From assembly GCF_016862675.1 (NCBI RefSeq), contig NZ_BONK01000006.1:62001-126000 (forward strand): 64,000 bases of DNA, in the 5' to 3' direction. The first letter of the stretch is position 1. Each line of letters begins with the position of its first letter. The notes below the pieces were generated by a model that did no database searches, was not told the origin of the DNA, and saw only the letters and a program-made list of their open reading frames with translations. The position numbers were made by a program, and so were the translations under genes. This document shows, piece after piece, positions 58,939 to 64,000 of this stretch. The stretch comes from Cellulomonas chitinilytica. GTDB lineage: Bacteria > Actinomycetota > Actinomycetes > Actinomycetales > Cellulomonadaceae.

Positions 58939-59172
58939 GATCGGTCCTCCTCGTGCTCGGGCCGCGGCTCCGCCGGAGGTTCGACGTGTGCCGTCAGGGA
59001 CACCGTGGCACGTCGGCCCCGCGCGCGCCCGACGAGGGCGCCGAAGGTCCCGTCGGCGCCTGTCACCAGGCCCTAGCCTTCGGTTCAGCGGCCACGAGCC
59101 GCCGGCCCCTGGCGCGTGCCCGGGTGCGCTCGGACGGCGTGGGCCGGCCTGCCGGCCCGGGAGGAGGACGGC

Positions 59173-60495
59173 ATGGACCTGCTCGCGTGGAGGCTGCACG
59201 GGAACGGCAAGCACGTCCCGCCGGGCGAGGTCGTCGCGCCCGACGAGCGGCTCACCTGGCCGCGGACGATCGGCATCGGCATGCAGCACGTCGTCGCGAT
59301 GTTCGGGGCCACGTTCGCCGTCCCGCTCATCACCGGGTTCTCCCCGCAGACGACCCTGTTCTTCTCCGCGGTCGGCACGCTCGGCTTCCTGCTGATCACC
59401 CGGAACCGGCTGCCCAGCTACCTCGGGTCGAGCTTCGCGTTCATCGCGCCGATCCTCGCGGCGACCGCGTCGGACGGCCAGGCCGTCGCCGTCGGGGGCA
59501 TCCTCGTGACCGGTGTGGTGCTCGCCGCGGTCGGCCTGGTGGTGCACCTCGTCGGCACGCACTGGATCGAGGTCGTGATGCCGCCGGTGGTCACCGGCAC
59601 GATCGTCGCGCTCATCGGGTTCAACCTCGCGCCCGTCGCCTGGCAGTACACGCAGCAGGCGCCCCTGACGGCGATCATCACGCTGACGGCGATCATCCTG
59701 TCCACCGTGCTGTTCCGCGGCATCCTCGGACGGCTGGCCATCCTGGTCGGCGTGGTCGTCGGGTACGTCGCCGCGCTGGTCCAGGGACAGGTCGACTTCT
59801 CCCAGTTCGACAGCGCTCCGCTCGTCGGGCTGCCCGACTTCGTCACGCCCCGGTTCGACGCGTCCGTGCTCGGGCTGTTCGTGCCCGTCGTCCTCGTGCT
59901 CGTCGCGGAGAACGTCGGCCACGTGAAGTCCGTCGCCGCGATGACCGGCCGCAACCTCGACCCGCTCACCGGCCGGGCGCTGCTCGCCGACGGCCTCGCG
60001 ACGACCCTCGCCGGTCTCGGCGGCGGATCCGGCACCACGACGTACGCGGAGAACATCGGCGTCATGGCCGCGACCCGCGTGTACTCGACGGCCGCGTACT
60101 GGGTGGCGGGTGCGTCCGCGCTGCTGCTGTCGATGTCACCGAAGTTCGGCCAGCTCATCCAGACGGTGCCCGCGGGCGTCCTCGGCGGCGCCACGACGAT
60201 GCTCTACGGCATGATCGGCCTGCTCGGCGCCCGCATCTGGATCCAGGCGAAGGTCGACTTCGGCAACCCGGTGAACCTGGTGCCCGCCGCCGTCGCGCTC
60301 GTCGTCGGCATCGCGAACTACACGTGGGTCGTCGGCGACCTCGAGTTCGCCGGCATCGCGCTGGGCACCGCTACCGCGATCGTCGTCTTCCACGTCATGC
60401 GGGTCCTCGCCCGGTGGCGGGGCACCGCCGCGGAGCCGGTGTCGCCGACGTCCGTCGAGCCGGTCGAACCCGTCGACGACGGGGCCGCCCGCTGA
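59173..60495 (+). CDS. NCS2 nucleobase:cation symporter (uracil/xanthine permease)
   Basis: 440 residues from an ATG with GGAGGA upstream. About 12-14 membrane segments. The uracil permease pattern is visible: IGIGMQHVVAMFGATFAVPL near the N-terminus, FAFIAPILAA, VGLVVHLVGTHWIEVVMPPVVTGT, LVAENVGHVKSVAAMTGRNL (the helix-8 substrate motif) and GGGSGTTTYAENIGVMAATRV (helix 10, T-T-Y-A-E-N as in UraA). It imports uracil or a related base with protons. Monocistronic. Confidence 0.9.
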   Translation: MDLLAWRLHGNGKHVPPGEVVAPDERLTWPRTIGIGMQHVVAMFGATFAVPLITGFSPQTTLFFSAVGTLGFLLITRNRLPSYLGSSFAFIAPILAATASDGQAVAVGGILVTGVVLAAVGLVVHLVGTHWIEVVMPPVVTGTIVALIGFNLAPVAWQYTQQAPLTAIITLTAIILSTVLFRGILGRLAILVGVVVGYVAALVQGQVDFSQFDSAPLVGLPDFVTPRFDASVLGLFVPVVLVLVAENVGHVKSVAAMTGRNLDPLTGRALLADGLATTLAGLGGGSGTTTYAENIGVMAATRVYSTAAYWVAGASALLLSMSPKFGQLIQTVPAGVLGGATTMLYGMIGLLGARIWIQAKVDFGNPVNLVPAAVALVVGIANYTWVVGDLEFAGIALGTATAIVVFHVMRVLARWRGTAAEPVSPTSVEPVEPVDDGAAR

Positions 60496-60515
60496 CCGCC
60501 CCGGAGGGCTGACGC

Positions 60516-61148
60516 TCAGCCGGCGGGCGCGGTGGGCGTCGGCTGAGCGACGGGCGTCGCCTCGCTGAGCGGGGTGCAGCCCGGCGGAGGCGTGAACGGC
60601 ACCGCCGGGTCGAGCAGCACCGTCTCGGCGGGCTTCAGCTCGGCGTAGTCGCTGCCGAGCGCGAGGTCGACGCTCGGGTCGGCCGGGTCCTTGTTGACGA
60701 GCAGCAGCGTCGCGCCCTCGATCTGGGCCGCGAGCGTGTACGCCTGCGCCACGCCGCCCGGGCCGAACGAGATCAGCGCGACACCCGAGTACGCCGACCC
60801 GTTCTGCGTCGTCCCGACGTGGAACCCGCGCTCGCCGAGCACCTCCGCGGTGGCCGCCGCGAGCCGGACGCGGGTCGTGGCGTTGTACACGTTGACGGTG
60901 ACCTGGTCGTACGGCACAGGGAGCGCGCCCTCGGGCGGGCACGGACCGACCGCGTTCGCCGCCGTCGGGCTCGCGGGAGCGGTGCTGAACCCGCGGCCGA
61001 TCACGGGCAGGTCGAGGCTGCCGGTGTACACGGCGGCGGCACCCAGCCCGGCGACCGCGAGGCCGGCGAGCAGGACGCCGAAGATCACGGCCTGGCGTTC
61101 GTGCATGTGCCGGCGGCGCAGCGCGCGCCCGCGGTCCTGGTCGCTCAC
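60516..61148 (-). CDS. membrane-anchored LytR_C-domain protein
   Basis: 210 residues from the GTG at 61148, overlapping the stop of the upstream gene (GTGA). One transmembrane segment (about 22-43), then a Ser/Pro/Ala stalk and a LytR C-terminal domain (about 70-170, VTVNVYNATTRVRLAAATAE, GFHVGTTQNGSAYSG, AEIRFG-like ISFGPGGVAQAYTLA). The C-terminal tail is Pro/Thr-rich. LytR_C domains occur on cell-wall-linked proteins; without the catalytic LCP domain this one is an accessory. Paired with the following conserved gene in many actinobacteria. Confidence 0.8.
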   Translation of the reverse strand: MSDQDRGRALRRRHMHERQAVIFGVLLAGLAVAGLGAAAVYTGSLDLPVIGRGFSTAPASPTAANAVGPCPPEGALPVPYDQVTVNVYNATTRVRLAAATAEVLGERGFHVGTTQNGSAYSGVALISFGPGGVAQAYTLAAQIEGATLLLVNKDPADPSVDLALGSDYAELKPAETVLLDPAVPFTPPPGCTPLSEATPVAQPTPTAPAG

Positions 61149-61441
61149 TCGATCACCAGGACGCGCGCGTGCAGGACCGGGCGCTGCTGGAGCGCGGCCC
61201 GGACGGCCCGGTGCAGGCCGTCCTCGAGGTACATGACGCCCTTGTACTGCACGACGTGCGCGAAGAGGTCGCCGTAGAACGTCGAGTCCTCGGCCAGCAG
61301 CGCCGTGAGGTCGAGAGTGCGCTTGGTCGTCACGAGCTCGTCGAGGCGCACCACCCGGGGAGCGACCTCGGCCCACTGCTTGGGGGTCTCGAGCCCGTGG
61401 TCCGGGTAGGGCCTGCCCTCGCCCACCGCCTTGAAGATCAC
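61145..61441 (-). CDS. conserved actinobacterial protein with ParB-like DGLHR motif
   Basis: 98 residues, MIFKAVGEGRPYPDHGLETP then W-A-x-V-A-P-R-x-V-R-L-D-x-L-V-T-T-K-R-x-L-D-L, and YLEDGLHRAVRAALQQR near the end. The DGLHR segment resembles the DGxHR motif of ParB/Srx-fold proteins. Relatives are usually labelled as VapB-type antitoxins, but no toxin gene is adjacent, so I doubt that label. The start of the LytR_C gene overlaps its stop, a conserved pairing as far as I recall. Confidence 0.75.
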   Translation of the reverse strand: MIFKAVGEGRPYPDHGLETPKQWAEVAPRVVRLDELVTTKRTLDLTALLAEDSTFYGDLFAHVVQYKGVMYLEDGLHRAVRAALQQRPVLHARVLVIE

Positions 61442-61461
61442 GGGGGGAGTCTAGGGGGACG

Positions 61462-61513
61462 CCCACCCGCGAGACGGCCCGCTCCAGGGTGAGCCGTCCC
61501 GCGGGCGGGTGGG
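61462..61513. terminator. long imperfect hairpin between minus-strand genes
   Basis: CCCACCCGC-ga-GACGGC pairs with GCCGTC-cc-GCGGG-c-GGGTGGG (right arm to about 61513), directly after the stop of the 160-residue protein gene on the minus strand. Confidence 0.65.
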
Positions 61514-61514
61514 T

Positions 61515-61997
61515 TCACCCGCCGAGACCCTTCTGGGCCGCGTCGAGCGCGATGTCGTGGGCACGTTCGAGCGACCGTGCTGCGTCCGTCTGCTCCCACG
61601 CGGACTGGGACGCCTCGAGGAACAGCGCCAGGCCGAGGTTGTAGTCGGCGAGCCACGGATCGGGCTGCGGGCCGCGCGGCCACGGGCCCCAGCCGCCCGG
61701 CGGGCGCGGGGGCGTCGGGCACCAGTCGTCGAGGTCCGGGTCGAACGCGAGGCGCAGCTGCGTCGCGGTGCGGGCGAGCCGGAACAGGTCCTGGCCCGCC
61801 TGGAAGCCGACGGCCAGCGGCGGCAACGGTTGCGGGTTGAGCTCCGCGGCGGCGTGCGCGGCGTGCGCGACGTGAGCCTGCAGGCCCACCTGGATGCCTC
61901 CGACGGTGCCGTACGGGCCGTGCGGGTTCCCCAGGATGTCGAAGATCTCGGGGTGGATGCGGCCGATCAGGTAGATCGCCGCCTTGGTCAACGCCAT
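61515..61997 (-). CDS. conserved protein with LNPQPLPP motif, unknown function
   Basis: 160 residues. Starts MALTKAAIYLIGRIHPEIFD; the middle has AAELNPQPLPPLAVG, a motif known from several unrelated uncharacterised actinobacterial proteins, then GQDLFRLARTATQLRLAFDP and a Pro/Trp-rich stretch. No signal peptide or membrane segment. No function known to me. It lies between a terminator hairpin and the desaturase gene, with a 114-bp upstream gap, so it could be transcribed from that gap or by read-through from the desaturase gene. Confidence 0.65.
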   Translation of the reverse strand: MALTKAAIYLIGRIHPEIFDILGNPHGPYGTVGGIQVGLQAHVAHAAHAAAELNPQPLPPLAVGFQAGQDLFRLARTATQLRLAFDPDLDDWCPTPPRPPGGWGPWPRGPQPDPWLADYNLGLALFLEASQSAWEQTDAARSLERAHDIALDAAQKGLGG

Positions 61998-62111
61998 CGT
62001 CGCCCTCCTCGTCCACGGGCGGCCGTGCGGGTTGCGTGGCCGCGGGTGCGGTGCTGCACCCGACGAGGAGGAGGACGGCCCGAACGGCCCAGATACGGCC
62101 GCGCGACGACG

Positions 62112-63191
62112 TCAGACGCGGTAGGCGGCAGTCACCGGGCAGGCGAACAGGTCGCGGTCGGGGCGCCCGACGCTGTTGAGGTGCCGGACGATGATCGCGT
62201 ACGACCGCGGCAGCGACACCGACGCGTACGGGATGTTGTGCGCCTGGCAGTACGCCTTCACCAGGGGCTGCGCCCGACGCAGGCTCGGGCGGGGCATCGA
62301 CGGGAACAGGTGGTGCTCGACCTGGTGGTTGAGCCCGCCCATGAGCACGTCGACCCAGCGGCCGCCACCGATGTTGCGGCTGGTGAGCACCTGGCGGCGC
62401 AGGAAGTCGATGCGCGCGTCCTTGGGGATCAGCGGCATGCCCTTGTGGTTCGGGGCGAACGACGCCCCCATGTAAAAGCCGAACAGGGCGAGCTGCACCG
62501 CGAGGAACACGACGGCCTTCGTCGGCGACATCACGAGCAGCACGAGGCCGAGGCCGCCGAGCAGGCGGACGGCGAGCATCGAGATCTCGACGCCACGACG
62601 CTCCATCGGCTCGCGCGAGGCCACCCGCTTGATGGCCGCGACGTGCAGCGCGAGGCCCTCGAGGAACAGCAGCGGGAAGAAGAACCAGCCCTGCTTGCGC
62701 AGGAACCAGCGCGACAGCCTGCTGCGGTGCCGGGCGATGTCGTCGGGCGTGAACGCGATGACCTCGAGGTCGATGTCCGGGTCGGCGCCGACCTGGTTCG
62801 GCTTGGCGTGGTGGCGGGTGTGCTTGTGCTGCCACCACCCGTAGCTCAGCCCGACGAACAGGTTGGCCAGCACCAGGCTGGTCCACGTGTTGGCGCGGCC
62901 GTTCGTGAAGATCTGCCGGTGCGCGGCGTCGTGCCCGAGGAACGCCACCTGCGTGAGGATGATCGCCGCGCCGACGGCGATCGCGACCTGCCACCAGGAG
63001 TCGCCCACGAGGACGATCCCGGCCACGAGGGCGCCCATCGCGAACACCGCGGCGGTGATCCGTGCGGTGTAGTGGCCCGGCCGGCGGCGCATGAGGCCGG
63101 CGGCCTGGACCCGTCGGGTGAGCTCGGTGAAGTCGCTGACCGCGCGGTCGCGGGGTCGCGTCGGTGCGTCGACGGAGGCGTCGATCGTCAT
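62112..63191 (-). CDS. membrane fatty acid desaturase
   Basis: 359 residues with the three histidine boxes of membrane di-iron desaturases: GHDAAH (about 86-91), HKHTRHH (122-128) and HQVEHHLFP (289-297). Four main hydrophobic stretches are visible. The Q-V-E-H-H third box is typical of front-end or acyl-lipid desaturases of the DesA3/delta-type in actinobacteria. It introduces a double bond into a lipid acyl chain, often for membrane fluidity in the cold. The neighbouring cold-shock gene may reflect shared conditions, not proven. Confidence 0.9.
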   Translation of the reverse strand: MTIDASVDAPTRPRDRAVSDFTELTRRVQAAGLMRRRPGHYTARITAAVFAMGALVAGIVLVGDSWWQVAIAVGAAIILTQVAFLGHDAAHRQIFTNGRANTWTSLVLANLFVGLSYGWWQHKHTRHHAKPNQVGADPDIDLEVIAFTPDDIARHRSRLSRWFLRKQGWFFFPLLFLEGLALHVAAIKRVASREPMERRGVEISMLAVRLLGGLGLVLLVMSPTKAVVFLAVQLALFGFYMGASFAPNHKGMPLIPKDARIDFLRRQVLTSRNIGGGRWVDVLMGGLNHQVEHHLFPSMPRPSLRRAQPLVKAYCQAHNIPYASVSLPRSYAIIVRHLNSVGRPDRDLFACPVTAAYRV

Positions 63192-63273
63192 GTCAGTCCG
63201 TCCTGTCGTCCCTGTCAGGGTCCTGGGGGAGTGGACTTCGCGACGTGTCCGGCCTCGTCGTCCGATGAATACG

Positions 63274-63306
63274 ACGAGACCCCGGCCGAGGGGGCCGGGG
63301 TCTCGT
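63274..63306 (-). terminator. hairpin terminator of the cold-shock gene
   Basis: ACGAGACCCCGGCC and its exact complement (14 bp) around GAGGG, 25 bases after the cold-shock protein stop on the minus strand. Confidence 0.8.
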
Positions 63307-63331
63307 GCGGATGCTCAGTGGTGAGCGTGGA

Positions 63332-63535
63332 TCACAGAGGCGTGATGTTCGAGGCCTGCGGGCCCTTGGGGCCCTGCGTGACGTCGAACTGGACCTTCTG
63401 GTTCTCCTCGAGCGTGCGGTAGCCGCTCGTCGCGATGGCGGAGTAGTGCGCGAAGACGTCGGGGCCGCCGTCCTCGGGGGCGATGAAGCCGAAGCCCTTC
63501 TCGGCGTTGAACCACTTCACGGTGCCAACAGGCAT
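63332..63535 (-). CDS. cspA: cold-shock protein CspA family
   Basis: 67 residues, a complete OB-fold cold-shock domain: [17 protein letters not shown] (RNP1, K-G-F-G-F-I) and DVFAHYSAI (RNP2-like V-F-A-H). Single-stranded nucleic acid chaperone that melts mRNA structure. The ATG at 63535 is preceded by an AGAGAAGAGAG purine-rich ribosome binding site. Length and sequence are standard for actinobacterial CspA; an earlier in-frame start would add a basic, unlike-family extension. Confidence 0.93.
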   Translation of the reverse strand: MPVGTVKWFNAEKGFGFIAPEDGGPDVFAHYSAIATSGYRTLEENQKVQFDVTQGPKGPQASNITPL

Positions 63536-63767
63536 GATGCTCTCTTCTCTCAGGATGCGTACTGACAACCCCGTCTGACCGGGACCGGTGATCACGGTGG
63601 TCGTCGTCCGTCCGTCGAGGAAGCCTCGAGAACGTCGTGCCGGGTCTCCCGCGGCGGTCATGACAAGCGATGCACAGCGACTACAGGCACCACCGTACGG
63701 CACGGATGCCTCAGATGGGAAAGGTCACACCGAATCTCGGTGCCCGAGGTGTGGGCGTGCGGTACCC
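63536..63767. other. upstream region of the cold-shock gene
   Basis: Non-coding. It should contain the promoter and 5' leader of the cold-shock gene (minus strand); I see no unambiguous -10/-35 pair and no known cold-box. Confidence 0.4.
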
Positions 63768-63806
63768 GTCAAGGGTGGTCGCGCGGGCGTCAAGGATCCG
63801 TCAAGG
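63768..63806. repeat. three GTCAAGG direct repeats upstream of the kdp-like gene
   Basis: GTCAAGG at 63768-63774, 63789-63795 and 63800-63806, spaced 21 and 11 bases, i.e. two and one helical turns. Phased direct repeats are what OmpR-type regulators such as KdpE bind. They lie about 110-150 bases before the small membrane-protein gene. Confidence 0.6.
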
Positions 63807-63915
63807 ACGCCGGTCGCGGCCCTGAGCCGGGTCTACACCTGAGGAGCGGGCCCCTGCCGGGGCTCGTCCGGAGCGGCCCCTGCGACCGCCCGGCCGTTCG
63901 TCGAAGGTGCCTCCC

Positions 63916-63999
63916 GTGGCCGACCTGGCCTTCCTCGCGCTGACCGTGGTGTTCTTCGCCGCCGTCGCGCTCGTCGCCCAGCGGGCGGACCGGTCATGA
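63916..63999 (+). CDS. 27-residue single-helix membrane protein, kdp-operon type
   Basis: GTG start, sequence begins VADLAFLALTVVFFAAVALV and ends with a short basic tail: one transmembrane helix and nothing else. Its stop overlaps an ATG (63996) that begins the next gene beyond the window edge (ATGA). Tiny membrane proteins of this kind precede or equal KdpF, the small subunit stabilising the Kdp K+-ATPase in actinobacteria. Identity rests on size, helix type and coupling, since kdpA is not in view. Confidence 0.5.
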   Translation: MADLAFLALTVVFFAAVALVAQRADRS

Positions 64000-64000
64000 G

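Noticed and set aside
61509-63422. A 637-codon plus-strand frame opposite the desaturase gene
   Set aside because: Basic low-complexity translation; the minus strand has three intact histidine boxes.

Overview
The window is very GC-rich actinobacterial DNA. A predicted curdlan-type beta-1,3-glucan cluster, SAM-IV-class riboswitches, F420-type luciferase-like oxidoreductases and the codon use together fit a Cellulomonas-like member of the Micrococcales; this is an inference from content, since no rRNA or marker gene is present. Two compartments are obvious. Positions 1 to about 25.5-26.4 kb are accessory DNA of visibly lower GC content. From about 26.4 kb to the end the sequence is very GC-rich, ordinary-looking chromosome.

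Accessory part. Positions 1-5444 are the core of a pSAM2-type actinomycete integrative and conjugative element (AICE): xis (cut by the window edge), an HUH replication initiator (RepSA-like), an FtsK-like DNA translocase (TraSA-like), a small unknown protein, the activator Pra, the GntR repressor KorSA and the Nudix immunity factor Pif. The first five form one overlapping minus-strand operon whose control region carries two related palindromes, the likely KorSA operators. From 5.5 to 23.4 kb lies a defence island. It holds an EVE-DUF3883 fusion, a NERD protein, a small zinc ribbon, and a large minus-strand operon (PLD-type SNF2 helicase, Eco57I-class adenine methylase, McrB, McrC). This operon is divergent from a 1421-residue sacsin-like HATPase with a C-terminal DUF3883 nuclease-like domain. 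Helicase + methylase + ATPase resembles the arrangement called Hma; here it is welded to McrBC. From 23.6 to 25.4 kb there is a three-gene overlapping cassette: WXG100-like partner, T7SS-type HNH/AHH-like toxin, and immunity protein. The element's attachment sites are not visible; the right border is probably between 25.4 and 26.4 kb.

Chromosomal part. 26.5-31.2 kb: anchored lectin-like protein, PPOX-class protein, L,D-transpeptidase lipoprotein, SRPBCC protein, HIT hydrolase and a flavin monooxygenase. 31.4-34.9 kb: one very large conserved protein of unknown function. 35.2-42.8 kb: an organosulfur scavenging operon (luciferase-like monooxygenase, GNAT acetyltransferase, polar amino acid ABC transporter, sarcosine-oxidase-like flavoenzyme, second luciferase-like enzyme) behind a clear promoter, a SAM-IV riboswitch and a cysteine-containing leader peptide. 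42.9-44.3 kb: two flavin reductase genes on the opposite strand behind a second SAM-IV riboswitch; they probably supply reduced flavin to the monooxygenases, making a two-transcript SAM-sensed regulon.

44.3-50.8 kb: tyrosine phosphatase, divergent FtsH-like AAA protease, Nei-type glycosylase, two overlapping conserved genes (one DUF1684), a small membrane protein and an F420-type oxidoreductase. 51.0-55.8 kb: a structured leader followed by a translationally coupled operon for a processive GT2 glucan synthase, a membrane-fusion-like protein and a GH81 endo-beta-1,3-glucanase. 55.9-64 kb: a conserved unknown protein, GT87-like mannosyltransferase, NCS2 permease, LytR_C-domain protein with its coupled partner, a fatty acid desaturase, a cold-shock protein and, at the very end, the start of what looks like a kdp potassium-uptake operon.
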